In this document: piece by piece, positions 1-11,280 of the stretch | How the letters are laid out: each line of letters opens with the position of its first letter | How positions within the stretch are numbered: the first letter of the stretch is position 1 | Assembly (NCBI GenBank): GCA_023512835.1 | Contig: CM042090.1 | Location: 47,757,321 to 47,821,320, forward strand | Reading direction: 5' to 3' | Origin: Taxillus chinensis | Lineage: Eukaryota > Streptophyta > Magnoliopsida > Santalales > Loranthaceae | DNA length: 64,000 nt | The notes under the pieces: generated by a model | Databases searched by the model: none | What the model saw: only the letters and a program-made list of their open reading frames with translations | Told to the model about the DNA's origin: nothing | Translations under genes and position numbers: made by a program

Positions 1-429
1 TTGACCGTTCGGATTTGTAGTTTAGCACTGTCTATCTTATTATAAAACTATACTTCAGAAGCTGATCAGACTGCGTTTGAGTATTCATCCACCAGGCATT
101 CCAAGCTAGCCCATTTCACTTCTTCAACTATGCATGTTAATAGAGTAATCTAAATGAACATGCTTTTGTCATGTGGTGATTAATGGACGTTAAGATCATG
201 AACCCGACTGAGGTAAATCATATAAACTGTAATTATGTTAGCTTTAAACGACTTCAGTCGGGAAACGCAAGCATCCTCCCAATATGAGGTTGAGATTAAT
301 ATCAGAAACATGAAACCGTTGAACTGTAAGTATGATCAACGATCTGATCAGTGAGTTTCTACTACTTTCGATAAACATACAATGCATGGACTGTGAGTAA
401 ATATCTTGTTGGGTAATTCAAATAAGAAA
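1..429 (-). other. Copia region downstream of pol, no gene recognised
   Basis: This stretch follows the RNase H terminus on the minus strand. It is AT-rich, has no long open frame, and shows no copy of the 5' LTR start (TGTTGGATC on the minus strand), so the 3' LTR begins outside the window. SIRE-type elements often carry an envelope-like region here, but I see no support for one. Confidence 0.5.
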
Positions 430-1081
430 CTATGCGGTGAAGTCGAGCATACCTAATCGGAAGAGTAGTTCAGGAAAACCTCACATCAGGTAGGGGCTTT
501 GTAAGTATGTCTGCTAATTGATCTTCAGTGGCAACATGTTCCAGTGAAATATGCTTTTTGAGAACATGATCGCGTATGAAGTGATACCTGACCTCAATGT
601 GCTTCGTCTTAGGATGCATGACAGGATTGTTGCTGATGGCAATTGCACTAGTGTTGTCACAGTAAAGTGGAATAGAGGACATGTCGAATCCGTAGTCGAT
701 AAGTTGACTTTGCATCCAAAGTAGGCGTCTGCAACAACTTGGCAACTATATATTCCGCCTCGCAGTAGAGGTTGATACGGAATTCGCTTCTTTACCGAAC
801 CATGAGATCAATCTATTTCCAAGAAACTGACACGTACCACTTGTGCTATTCCTGTCGATGCGACATCCAGTGAAGTCGGCATCAGAGTATCCGGATAAGG
901 TGAAGTTGGACTCCTTTGGGTACCAGAGTCCCAAATTCATCGTCCCTTTGAGATACCTTAATATCCGTTTTACATGAAGCATATGTGACTCCTTGGGATT
1001 CGCCTGGTATCGTGCACAAATGCACGTTGCAAACATAATGTCTGGGCGACTTGCTGTAAGATACAGCAAGGATCCGATCAT
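430..1081 (-). pseudogene. Copia RNase H domain (degenerate)
   Basis: RNase H removes the RNA strand during reverse transcription. Copia hallmarks are visible on the minus strand: YSDADFTGC and the TSGTCQFLG block near 820-900, then CDNTSAIAISNNPVMHPKTK near 590-660 and EDQLADILTKPLP near 480-530. After KPLPDVRFS the frame shifts; a FRLGMLDFTA-like terminus can be followed in another frame to a stop at 430-432. A second frame break lies near 735-750 in the stretch leading to MQSQL. It follows RT directly, as expected for a Copia polyprotein. Confidence 0.85.
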
Positions 1082-2036
1082 CCCTCTCGTAGTCGGTCAC
1101 ATTTACCGATATGCCATCCACATCCGGATCTAACTTGGCACCAGGCATGGGAGTTTTGACGGGAGATGAACCTTCCATACCAAACTTCTTAATAAGATCG
1201 CGAGTGTACTTAGCCTGATTAATGAAGATTCCTTCCTTTAATTGTTTGACTTCAATTCCAAGGAAGTAGGACAGTTCTCCCATCATGCTCATTTCAAACT
1301 TGCCTGTCATCAACTTAGCAAACTCTTCACAAAGCTTCGGATTCGTTGATCCGAAAATGATATCATCCACGTATATTTGTACGATCGAGTGTGTCCTTTC
1401 TCTTTTCGTAGAAAGAGGGTGGTGTCTATCTTCCCTTTTTGGAAGTTATGAGCAAGTAGGAATTCGACGGTGTGTCGTACCAGGCTCTTGGAGCTTGCTT
1501 CAAACCATATAGAGCTTTCTGAAGTTTGTAGACAAGATGTCCTGCCTTTGGTTCAATGAAGCCGGGAGGTTGTTTAACATACACCTCCTCTTGAAGGTCT
1601 CCATTCAGGAATGCGCTCTTGACGTCCATTTGATAAACTATGAAGTTTTCATATGAAGCATACACCGAAACATACGGATTGCCTCAAGTCTTGCGACCGG
1701 AGCAAAGGTTTCATCATAATCTATTCCTTCTTCTTGACGATATCCTTTGGCTACCAGCCTGGCTTTGTTCCGGATTACTATTCCATCCGTATCAAGCTTG
1801 TTCCGGAACACCCATTTAACGCCAATGACTTGCTGAGACTTAGGCCTTGGTACTAAGGTCCACACATTATTTCTCTTAAATTGATTCAGCTCTTCTTGCA
1901 TGGCTTCTATCCAATTCGAATCTTGAAGAGCTTCATCTACCACCTTTGGTTCTATTTGAGATAGAAAACACGAGTAAAGACTCATGTTGGAGGTGGCTGC
2001 TCTTGTTCTTACACCCACAGTAGGATCACCAATCAC
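882..2036 (-). pseudogene. Copia reverse transcriptase (frameshifted)
   Basis: The RT domain runs minus-strand from about 2036 to 882 in three pieces. The first (2036-1638) has [33 protein letters not shown] and the ETFAPVAR block. The second (1665-1426) has the MDVKSAFLNGDL catalytic block and LYGLKQAPRAWYD. The third (1370-882) has the YVDD active site, with YV readable just upstream of MDDIIFGSTN, then MSMMGELSYFLGIEV. At least two frameshifts separate the pieces. The active-site residues are conserved although the frame is not. Confidence 0.92.
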
Positions 2037-2338
2037 TTGATCTGAGGGATGGTTTCGGGTCCATCTATAATTCTGTGCATGTGTTGGTTGATCTTGAACA
2101 ATTTGAAGCTCTTCCAGATTGGGTGGTCCAGTTGTATCGACTGGTTGAGCTTCGTCCGGAGTAGATGTTTCCGTAGGTACGGATGAACTAGTTGGTTCTT
2201 CATCACTGTTTCTTCCAGTGTTAACTAGTCCGGACGGACTTGAAGGTGTCCGGAATTTTGTGTATCCGTAGTAGTATGTCTGGAGCTAAATGGTAGTCCG
2301 GAGTCAGAGTCATCCGTAGCATCATCCATAAAATTTCG
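2037..2338 (-). other. Copia integrase-RT linker
   Basis: A low-conservation spacer within pol, rich in Ser, Thr, Pro and acidic codons when read on the minus strand. It corresponds to the variable region between the integrase C-terminus and RT in Copia elements. No separate gene is seen. Confidence 0.6.
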
Positions 2339-3380
2339 TTATGTTTCGCTGATGCAATGTGGTTGGTCAGGATATGTAACAGGAATATTCATAAACTTCG
2401 AGTAATCGACGTTGCTGTCCATGACCTGCATGTTGGAATTTGAAGAACCGACTTTTGACCAAACGAGGTTAGCTTCATCAAAGGTCACATGGATAGATTC
2501 TTCAACTTTAAAAAGTTTTTTATTGAAGACCAGATAAGCTTTGCTATGAAGTGAGTACCCGACAAAGATCCCATCATCAGATTTTGGTTCAAATTTATTC
2601 CGGGTCTCTTTGCCATTGACCAGTATATAGCAAGTACACCCAAAAGCTCTGAAATGTGAAATTGAGGGTTTTCGTCCTCTCCACATCTCATAGGGTATTT
2701 TCATGGTAGATTTATTTATTAGAGTTCTGTTCTGAACATAGCAGGCAGTGGACACAGCTTCAGCCCATAGACTGAGAGGAAGCGTTGCCCCTGCTAACAT
2801 GGATCTACCAGCTTCAACTAAAGTTCGATTCTTGCGCTCAGCTACCCCATTTTGTTGTGGGGTTCTGGGCGCAGAGAAGTCATGCTGTATGCCCTGTTCA
2901 GAACAATATGATCTCATTTCTGAAAAATCAAATTCTGTACCATGATCACTCCTGATGCATTTAATGCTCAGTCCTCGTGAGTTGCTTATCCAGTTGAAGA
3001 GATCTACAAGATGTTCAAAAGTTTGATCCTTTGATTTCAGGAACATCACCCATGTGTATCTGGTGAAATCATCGATAACCACAAGGGTATATCTCGCACC
3101 CACTAGTGATGAAACAGATCCAGGACCACGAGGTCCATATGAAGAAGTTGTAGAGGAGCGCAGTTATTGAGTTAACCGATTTGCTCTTAAAGCCTGTGTT
3201 TGGTCTGTTTACCAAGTTGACATTCTCGACGAGAGTGTCTCTTGGAGAACTTGAGTTTGGGTAGACCGGTGACAAGATCAAGTGACGCTAATTTAGACAA
3301 AGTCTTAAAGTTTAAATGTGCGCATCGCTTGTGCCATAACCAACTATCTTCATCTGTTGCTTTCGTGAGGAAGCATACAG
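2339..3380 (-). pseudogene. Copia integrase (degenerate)
   Basis: Integrase inserts element cDNA into the host chromosome. The catalytic core is in one open stretch (3103-2339): first Asp in VVIDDFTRYTW, second Asp in IRSDHGTEFD, Glu in the GVAERKNRTL block. The GKETRNKFEPKSDDGIFVGY segment, typical of Copia integrase C-termini, follows. Upstream (about 3380-3110) the HHCC zinc-binding region is recognisable (WHKRCAHLNFKTL, then CQLGKQT), but one Cys of the CxxC pair has decayed and stops interrupt it. The D-D-E triad is visible and the zinc domain is broken. Confidence 0.9.
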
Positions 3381-3442
3381 GGTCGAAGAATTATTTCTTA
3401 AGACCACCTGAGTATATGTCCCCATCTCTTGATCCGGATAAC

Positions 3443-4646
3443 TTAACATCTCCTGGATAAGTTTTCTCTTCTTGTATGGGTGTTGGACAAAAAGGAAACA
3501 AGAAATCCTTTGTCACATAGTTTATCGACACTTAGCAAATTATGCTTTAAACCTTCGACTAGTGCAACTTTAGTGATTGATACACAGCCGTTAGTTAAAG
3601 TGCCATACCCAATGGTCTTACCTTTCTTGTTGTCGCCATATAAAACGGATGGACCTTGTTTATCATTAACTTCTACAAGCGAGTCGATCACCCGTCATAT
3701 GTCCGGAGCATCCACTATCAAGGATCCACTTGCTTTGATTTATCTTTAACTTCAAGTGATCCGGCAATGCATTCCAGAGATGCTCCTGAAAGACAAGTTT
3801 ACACTTTTGGTGCCCAAACTTGTTTCAGCCGGTTAGAGAGAGCAAGCAATATTGTCAACATTTACGGATTTGATTTTGTTAGGACTTTTAGCTTTCCAAG
3901 TTGACATTAACTTGTTAGTTTCAATTGCTTCTTTTATTTGGGTTTTCTTGGGAGAGACACTCCTTTTAGATTTAGATTTTGTTTTGCTTGAAGAACCCCT
4001 TTTATAAAACTGATCTTTATTGGATTGAAATTGATTACAAAGCCAGCTATCAGATAGACTCCAACATTCATAGTGATAATGACCCATTTCTCTACAGATG
4101 GAACAGACACTATAATGTGAAGTACAAACAGGGGATACAGGTCTCTTAGATTTTACAGATTTTCTACTCTGTTCCCTACGGCCTAATCCATTACGTTTGG
4201 GTGACGCGCTCTCGGCCCTAAATGCGTCAGCCTTAGCCTTGTCTTTCTTTTTGGGTGCTACAGTTTTGGCTTTAACTGCAGCAGCCTTCCCTTCATCTTT
4301 AGTTACGGGTGCTCCTGGTTCGGGAAGAGCGACATGACCTCTGCTCCTGATCATAAACTATGGTGCCACCTGAAATGAAACCATCCAACGGTTTAGATGT
4401 ACTAACAGGATATAAGTTGGTTAGTTTAGGAGTGAAATCCGGAGGACACTCAGTAGCTTGAGCTATGGAAGTTGATGGTTCAGAACCTACGCCAGGTTTG
4501 ACTCGGATATCGTCAGGGTCAGTCCTAAAGGTAGAGGCTATTTCCCCGGATTTTAGCCACTTACGATTTATTTCCTTTTCCTGTTCCAGTTCATTTTCGA
4601 GTCTTTTTACTATAACTTTTAGGCCTAAGAGATTGGTATTTAACAA
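3443..4646 (-). pseudogene. Copia gag C-terminal region, second zinc knuckle and protease (degenerate)
   Basis: On the minus strand a coiled, charged region (4646-4299) leads into a Lys/Ser-rich segment with an intact CCHC knuckle, CSICREMGHYHYEC, near 4070-4115. An aspartic protease active site, WILDSGCSGHMTG, is readable around 3695-3740. A GAG-pre-integrase segment (GLKHNLLSVDKLCDKG) follows in 3691-3443. The parts lie in different frames with stops between them. The retained active site and knuckle identify the region, but it cannot yield a continuous polyprotein. Confidence 0.8.
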
Positions 4647-4833
4647 ATGATTTTCAGCTCTTAGATCATGATACCAAGCTTCTTTTCCTCTGAAGTCAGT
4701 GACGTCCTTTTCGAGTCTATTAATAGTAAATTCAAGACGTTTATTCGACTTTCCATATCTTTGTACATTTGAGTAATTATTAGTCTCTCATTCTTTTCAT
4801 GATCACATGCGGTAGTAAGAGATTCTAATTTAC

Positions 4834-6097
4834 TCAGGAGCTCGAGATAGAAGGTACCTCGATATTTGCCATGAGGCGGACGTTCGGCTTAGTGGTCGGC
4901 TCATCATCCGAGGATTCCTCCTCTTCTTCCGAGCCACTTATGTATTTTGTCACGAGCGCCTTCCTCTTGCTCTTGCTGTTATCTGAGGTGGAGCGGCGAG
5001 GAGTTACCTTGTCACTTTTCTCGGCCACCTTTGTTTTGGACCTGCATTCCTTGGCCCAGTGACCGGTTTTCCCACGGTTGAAACATTCCTGGGAACCGGA
5101 CTCCGGTCGCTCCTTCCGTTGGAATGATGATGATGAGCGTCTTCGATCCCTTTTCGCTTTTCCGTAGGAATCGCTCAAAGGATTTGACAAGAAGGGCTAT
5201 CTCCTCCTCCTCGTCGAATCAGAATTGTCGGATACGTCCGTATCATCATTCCTCAGTATGTTTAGACATTCTGTAGCTTTGAGAGCTACCCCCTTTTCTT
5301 TCCGAGCTATTTTCTCATCTCTGTCAGAGTATTTAAACCTGACTTCGTGAGTTCGCAACTCTCCATACAGTTCTTCAAGGGGAACATACCGCGCGGTTTT
5401 GTTCGATTGCATCCTGGAGTTGTTTGGAGTAGTAGCGATCCGGCAAGGAGCGAAAGAACTTGTCATTGATCTGGGATTGAGAGTAATGCTCATTGACAGT
5501 CTTCAGTTCAAGAATGAGCTTGCCGAATCTCCGATAGATGCTTTCGAGTGATTCGCCCGGTTTATGATTAAAACTCTCAAAGTTCTGTCTGAGAGTGCAG
5601 ATCACATTCTGCATTTGGGACTGACTCCCCTCATAGAGGATTGTCAGTTTGTCCCAAATAGCTTTTGCTGTCGTGCAGCCCTGGACGTCTGTGAAAGCCT
5701 CGGAATCCAAGGACGATGTAACAAAAGCCAGAGCCTTTTCACTAGCGCATTGCCAGGCTCTTTCATCGTTGGTAAGTTCAGCATCTGTCTTTGGCCTCCT
5801 AACTCCATTTTCTCCGATAGTCATCGGAATTGGAATCTCCTGATGAAGGCATGGCCACATAAGATGATCATGGCAAACCATAAACATCTTCATGCGAGCT
5901 TTCCACTGGGAGAAAAGCTCAGGTGTGAATTTGGGCGGTTTCGTTAAACTAAAACCAGAACTCCGTGGTTGAGAAGCGGCGGCAGCAGCAGGTTGAGGTG
6001 GGTCGACATTTTCACTGCTGCTTCGATTTGGGACGGGCTCCTGTGCACCTCCGGAGTTAAGGCGAGTGTTGAATAGCATACTGCTTTCTTCGGCCAT
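4834..6097 (-). pseudogene. Copia gag (frameshifted)
   Basis: Gag forms the virus-like particle. The open piece at 6097-5375 begins MAEESSMLFNTRL just downstream of the primer site and holds a Copia UBN2-type gag domain (KPPKFTPELFSQWKARMKMF; SIYRRFGKLILELK). A frameshift near 5420 moves the frame to 5493-5197, and another break precedes the knuckle piece at 5190-4834. That knuckle reads CFNRGKTGHWAKEC: the second Cys of the CCHC pattern is Arg, so it should not bind zinc. The ATG at 6097 is about 50 nt past the primer site, a reasonable start. Confidence 0.88.
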
Positions 6098-6145
6098 TTC
6101 TGAGATTGAAAGAGTGGGATCTCTACTTAGAACAAAGTAGAACTT

Positions 6146-6157
6146 GCTCTGATACCA
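6146..6157 (-). other. Copia primer-binding site (initiator Met-tRNA)
   Basis: On the minus strand the sequence reads TGGTATCAGAGC, the standard plant Copia primer site complementary to initiator Met-tRNA. It starts two bases after the LTR ends in CA, which fixes the inner LTR boundary. Confidence 0.95.
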
Positions 6158-6159
6158 CT

Positions 6160-7393
6160 TGATGGTCCCTTGGAGCCTAAAGGGGGGGGGGTGAATAGGC
6201 TCTTATTCGAACTCTTTCTTTTCTCTCAAGACACAAACACTTATCTAGTTTAAGTGATAGAGTCACTGCGGAAGATAACCAGATAGTGGAAGTATTTTGT
6301 TTTATTATCACAAGATGAATACAACAAAATAGAAGTAAAACTCTCTTACACTCTGTTTACAAATGAACTCACACACTAGCCAAGTTCTATCTCTTAAAAT
6401 GATAAAGCTCCTTACACTTCTATCTTTCATAAAGTATAAGTATGAATATTTATACAAAACATTCCTAAGAGACAACCTTGGAACTTGTAGTTCCGGAATG
6501 AGTTCCGCACTAACTATCCCTCGGTAATCTCTCTGCCTTGACTGCTGCGGATTGTGGAGCTCAAGATCCTCGAATTGAAGAGTATAAGTGTCTTTGTGAG
6601 TTCCGAGATATAATTAAGGTTGTGTCCACATATCCGGATGATCCACGTGTAAGATTCTTCAGGTTCTCAATACATTCGTCTTACATCGGGACACCACGAG
6701 CTGATAACTTTAAATGCGGTTTAGTTGGAGCAGTGTCTTCTTGGTCCGGTGTAATTATCCTTACTCCGTAGCTAATGAAGCTCGGAACCTTACTCCGTGT
6801 CAGTGGTTGCTTACTCCGTATCTATTTAGTACTGGAATCCTTAGTCCGTGTCAGCGCTTCCTTACTCCGCATGTAAGTTCCTTACTCCGCATGTAAATTC
6901 CTTACTCCGTATGTAAGTTCCTTACTCCGTATGTAAGTTCCTTACTCCGTGTGTAAGTTCCTTACTCCGGGCGAGTCTTGAAAAGTCTGATGACTTATTC
7001 CGTGTCAGCGCTTTCTTACTCCGCATGTAAGTTCCTTACTCCGTATGTAATTTCCTTACTCCGTATGTAGGTTCTTTACTCCGGGCGAGTAATAAATCCG
7101 GATTCCTTACTCCGCATCTAGTTTCCTTACTCCGCACTTATCCTTTAAGTTCTTAGTCCGTAGGATTGTTCCTTATTCCGTATGTATTTGTTACTTGGTT
7201 ATTTACTAAGTGTTTGACGACACTCACTCTTGTCCGGATCAGGATTATGTATCCTGTCCTTAGCTTTGCTCTCACGAGTGCATCTCTGGATTAGTAACAT
7301 ACCTTCTGCAATGATCAAATAAACACAAAAGATCTCAGATCAAATTACATAAGGCTTTATCAGCATTATCCAAATTCTGGGTTTGATCCAACA
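6160..7393 (-). repeat. Copia 5' LTR (1234 bp)
   Basis: On the minus strand it starts TGTTGGATCAAACCC at 7393 and ends GGACCATCA at 6160, giving TG...CA termini, with the primer site immediately inside. The outer edge interrupts LINE-1 ORF2. A long internal tandem-repeat field occupies the central part. A run of about ten C residues (plus-strand G at 6182-6191) lies near the inner end. Confidence 0.9.
6770..7200. repeat. 20-bp minisatellite field inside the Copia LTR
   Basis: Units of the form CTTACTCCGTATGTAAGTTC repeat in exact 20-bp phase from 6861 to 6960. They recur with variants (CCGCATG, CCGTGTG, CCGGGCGAG) from about 6770 to 7200. A longer unit of about 150 bp, containing TCAGCGCTT plus several short units, appears twice. 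Repeats in LTR U3 regions often act as enhancer arrays, but that role is inference here. Confidence 0.85.
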
Positions 7394-9756
7394 GCACGAG
7401 CCCTCACAGAGTCCATAACCAAATTGACTAGCTCCGCAGCAGTCCTAGCCCCACGCCCGTGCCGGCAGGCATTACGCTCCTGCCAAAGATAATACACCGA
7501 AGCCGCCAAGGATAACCGCGCAAGAAGGAACTAAAGAGAATTACCGAAAATAGAAGAAACAGCCCAGGAAATAAAGGCAGACCAGGAGAGAGAAACACAG
7601 GATAAGCCACAGTGGGACAAAAGAGCCACCCAAACACGTTGAGCAAAAGGGAAAGAGAAGAAAAGATGATCACGAGACTTAGTAGGAGCTTGACATAAAC
7701 GGCACCCCCTAGGAAGGGAAATGCCAAATAAAAGCAAACGGTCGAGGGTAGGAAGCCGACGACGAATAGCCATCCAAAGCAAACACGCGTGCCGAGGAGA
7801 ATGATGCCGAAACCACACCACAGAAGCCCAGGGCACGAGTGGAGAAGAAGAGCGGAGATGATTCCATGCGGATTTGATGGAAAAGGGAATGCTCAAAGAG
7901 AGCCACTGCACACGATCGCGCCTACCAACCGGGGGCACAGCCAAGGAAGTTGTCTCCTCCTTTAATTCAATCAACTAAGGAGAATTGGCGAGAGGCCAAC
8001 ACCACCTCGGAGAAAGAATATCACTGACAGTAGCATCAGCACCCAAGCCAGAGTCATAAATCACCCGCGTTGAAACCGACAGGCAAATAGGGCCACGGGG
8101 CAGCCAGGAATCAAACCAGAGCGAGGTAGAGGAGCCATCCCCAACCTTCACCGAAATACATGACCGGAGGCGATAACGAAAAGTCAGCACCTTACGCCAT
8201 GTCCAAGAACACCTCCAAGGAACTTTAGCCACCCAAAATTGACCTTTTTTAAGCAAATTAGCCCGGACCCGACAAACCCACAAAGAGGAAGAAATGGGCT
8301 GACAAAGATTCCAAATCAACCGAGAAAGAGCAGAAGCATTCCATTCTTTAAGCTTCTTCAACCCAAGACCACCTTCCTTCTTAGGCCGAGACACATCAGC
8401 CCAAGAGACCCGAGCACCATGCCCCGACAAGGCAGAACCCATCCAAAGAAAGGCTACTAAAAGCCGCTCGATAGAGTGAAGCACCCGAGCCGGAAGGATA
8501 AAATGTTAACTCCAAAAAGCTTGAATCCGAAACAACACAGACTGAATAAGAACAAACGACCACCAAAGGACAGAAAACGAGCGGTCCAAGAACGCACTCG
8601 CTGCAGAATACGATCCACCAACACCTGACAATCAGCAGCACCCAGGCGCTTGGTGATAAGAGGCACCCCCAAATAGCGGACAGGAAGGGAACCAAGAGCA
8701 AACCCAACCATGGCCAAAATCTCACATTGAACAGAAGGAAGCACACCATAGAAAAAAATAGCACTCTTCTCCAGATTCGGGGAAAGGCCAGAAAGCTGCA
8801 AGAAAGTCAAAAGAGCCTCATGAAAAACCCGAACAAAAGGAACATCACCTTTATAGAAAACCATAAGATCATCAGCAAAGCAAAGGTGGGACAAAAGAGT
8901 CTTCCGGCAATGCCAACGATAAGAGAAAGAGGGGGAGGACCGAATAAAATTCTCCAAAATGCGGGAAAAGACTTCCATACACAGAACAAATAAATAAGGA
9001 GAAATAGGATCCCCTTGCCGAAGACCATGCCTCCCCGCAAAAAACCCCTTCAACTCGCCGTTGAGAGAAAGAGAATAACTAGGGGAAGAGACACACGCCC
9101 GCACCCACCCAATAAATTTTGCCGGGAACCCAAACAAAGCCAAGCTATCCTAGAGGAAATCCCACCGCACCGAATCAAAGGCCTTCATTAAATCAACTTT
9201 AAAAGCGCACCGAGGAGAGGAGGAGGAGGCATCATAGCTGCGCACCAACTCCTAGGCAAGAAAAATATTGTCACCAATGTGACCCCCCGGAATAAAGGCC
9301 GCTTGCGCGGCATTGACTAGAGAAGGAAGGGTCTTCTACAAACGAGCTGCCAGCAACTTGGTAATGCACTTATAAACAGTGTTACAGCAAGAGATCGGCC
9401 TAAAATCAATCCATTGAGCAGCGTTTGGGATTTTAGGAATCAATGCCAAAATGGTAGCATTAGATGCCTTCAAAAGGACAGAAGAGGTGAAAAACTCTTG
9501 AACAGCTTGTACCACATCTGGACCAACAATATGCCAAGTCCATTGAAAGAAAAAACCATTAAAACCATCGGGCCCAGGTGCCTTATTGGGATGAAGACTA
9601 AACATGGAAGCCTAAATATCCTCAGCGGAAAAAGGGGCCTGCAACGTAGAAATAAGGTCCTCAGAGAGGGAGGGCCCAATAAAATCTCGCAGAGAATGGC
9701 CAGAAGAAATCAAATCACCGAACGAGCCAAGAAGGGAGGAGAAAAATTGAACCCCC
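7394..9756 (-). mobile_element. LINE-1, 3' portion (L1-type non-LTR element)
   Basis: This is the 3' half of a minus-strand LINE whose 5' half lies at 53850-56622. The two halves are separated by Gypsy element A: translation ends GEIASSGV at 53850 and resumes QFFSSLLG at 9756, matching the continuous GVQFFSSLLG of LINE-2. The 3' end is cut by the Copia insertion within the ORF2 C-terminus (VMDSVRARA), so its poly-A tail is outside the window. Confidence 0.93.
7399..9756 (-). pseudogene. LINE-1 ORF2, reverse transcriptase and C-terminal domains (broken)
   Basis: RT blocks are clear on the minus strand: NKAPGPDGFNGFFFQ and IDFRPISCCNTVYK (9605-9336), GLRQGDPISPYLF and the FADDLMVF active site (9143-8457), PVRYLGVPLITKRLG after it. 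The C-terminal part (8484-7531) has a zf-RVT-type segment (ACLLWMAIRRRLPTLDR; CRLCQAPTKSRDHLFF). Several frameshifts and stops separate the pieces. Compared with LINE-2 it is clearly more decayed. Endonuclease and ORF1 are on the far side of the Gypsy insertion. Confidence 0.92.
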
Positions 9757-10278
9757 TGATAACGTGCATTTTATGCCGTTATTCTAGTGTTTATTTAGGG
9801 AGTTTAAGAGCATGATTAGAGCCTTATTGTATTATATTTCATATATATCTGCTCTAACCCCCTAGGAAGATGCTATTTACAAATACATGCATTTTTAAGA
9901 TGTTTTGGTAGGTTTTGGAGATCACTTTGGACCATGTATATGGCCTCAAACCAATTGGCGTGTAGAACAAACATTTCTCAGCATGATATCCTCTATCTCC
10001 CACAGAAGTTTCAGAGCAATCGGACATGAACGCCAATTGGACTGAAATGGCGTGCAAGCATAGTTTTGCTTATCTGCCCTCCACAAGATGCAAGGAAGCT
10101 TGGGGAAGAATTTCAGCTAATTTGGAGGTGCACGCCAATTGGGCATATGACGTTCAAATTGACGTGCAGCCATATTTTTGCACCGATCCAGTCGTTTTTC
10201 TATGCTGATCATTCTTTCCTAAAGGGCCTTGTCCATATTGTCCTTGGATTAAGAGATTTTAAAGTTTGTAGTGTCATT

Positions 10279-10302
10279 TATCAAAACTACGTCGTTTTGA
10301 TA
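10279..10302. promoter_or_regulatory. ACGT-core palindrome in the LTR
   Basis: Arms TATCAAAAC and GTTTTGATA form a perfect 9-bp inverted repeat around TACGTC. The motif is kept in the other A and C LTRs, slightly decayed in B, and occurs twice in the unrelated-looking solo LTR. It lies about 50 bp upstream of the TATA box. ACGT cores bind plant bZIP factors; the regulatory role here is inferred. Confidence 0.55.
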
Positions 10303-10349
10303 GATGGGCTAGGGTACACTTTATAATACACATCAAGGCCCATCCATTC

Positions 10350-10360
10350 TTTATAAATAG
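10350..10360 (+). promoter_or_regulatory. LTR TATA box, element A
   Basis: TTTATAAATAG lies in the middle of the LTR, followed by GAGGCTCTACACG and a GA-rich tract. It is conserved in position in all A, B and C LTRs, which fits a Pol II start at the U3/R border. Confidence 0.65.
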
Positions 10361-11260
10361 AGGCTCTACACGTCCAAGGAGGGTGTGCAATTCATTCTAC
10401 ACGTTTTAGAGAGAGAGAGAGACGTTTTGGAGGCTGTTCCTGACCTAGGAGAGCATTTGTCGCGACCGTTGCAGGATTTTGGAAACTTGGGTTGAAGCTT
10501 TGCTGTGCGCGTGGATAAGAAGAAGATGTTGAGCTTTTCAGCTTTGTGTTTGCTTGTAATCATGCGTGAGTAGTCTTTTAATCTAGGGGAGCAATGTAGC
10601 CCCCTTGTTGCTGTGCTGAGTTTATGAATATTGGATTTGGATGATTGAGTTTTACATGTTTTATGAATCTGTTCTTATTCCTTTATCTCTAGGAAGTATA
10701 CACCTAGGATTCTTAGCCCTAGTCTGGGGCAGATTGAGATTCACAACTTATTTGTAATTGGTGTGAACATTATCCTTTTGCAAGTAGGATTCATTGGCTT
10801 TGCATGTGTATGTTTTGATGACCATTCAGACATACAACACTTAAAAGGACTTCAATGACCATTTGTAGTTCCTTGGCTTATGTTTAGCATGTTTTCAATT
10901 AAACAACCCCAATACCATGAATCAGTAGAGATAACATAGGGAGGTGAAATTGTGACCCTAGATGCCTTTAATCCTTGAATCTTAATCCTAAAATCAATTT
11001 GCTTTCTTTGTTTATTCAGAAAACCAAATAAAAATTAGATCTTTAGTTATAAAAAAGAAAACTTTTTGCCAAGACATTTTACAGGGCAAGAGTAATTGGG
11101 TGTTTTGATTTAAAAACTAGAAAACTAGGCTAATCCCTGTGCGTTCGACCCCTTGCTTGCTGCTATTCTATTAGTGCAAACTTAGGGAATTCATTATCTT
11201 GAAGAGAGATTTAACGACATTAGCTAGCTCTTTAGAGAGGCTAAAAATCTGTCTGTCAAA

Positions 11261-11280
11261 TTGGCGCCGTTGCCAGGGAT
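11261..11280 (+). other. Element A primer-binding site
   Basis: TTGGCGCCGTTGCCAGGGAT starts two bases after the LTR. TGGCGCC...GGGGA is typical of Athila/Tat primer sites (usually assigned to Asp-tRNA). One base differs from the GCCGGGGAT form seen in element B. Confidence 0.88.

Larger units (their letters stand above)
1..7393 (-). mobile_element. Ty1/Copia retrotransposon, SIRE-like, 3' end outside window
   Basis: Read on the minus strand, the order is 5' LTR, Met-tRNA primer site, gag, protease, integrase, reverse transcriptase, RNase H. Integrase before RT defines Copia. The long gag with an extra downstream zinc knuckle and the RT wording suggest the SIRE (Maximus) lineage; that assignment is inference. 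The coding region is split by several frameshifts and stops, so the copy is dead. The right end at 7393 cuts LINE-1 within its ORF2, so the element inserted into LINE-1. The 3' LTR and second target-site copy lie left of the window; the candidate duplicated site is GCACG at 7394-7398. Confidence 0.92.
9757..11258 (+). repeat. Element A 5' LTR (1502 bp)
   Basis: It runs from TGATAACGTGC to CTGTCTGTCA, with the primer site two bases later. It matches the 3' LTR at 52353-53849 nearly base for base. The U3 part holds several GCACGCC/GGCGTGC motifs, an ACGT-centred palindrome at 10279-10302 and a TATA box at 10350-10360. Short open frames inside it (for example 10026-10208) recur in every LTR copy and are not genes. 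Confidence 0.95.

Noticed and set aside
10026..10326. Open frames of 60-86 codons inside Athila LTRs, repeated at 31322, 49990, 52621 and elsewhere
   Set aside because: They recur because the LTR is repeated and show no domain; they lie in U3 on either strand.
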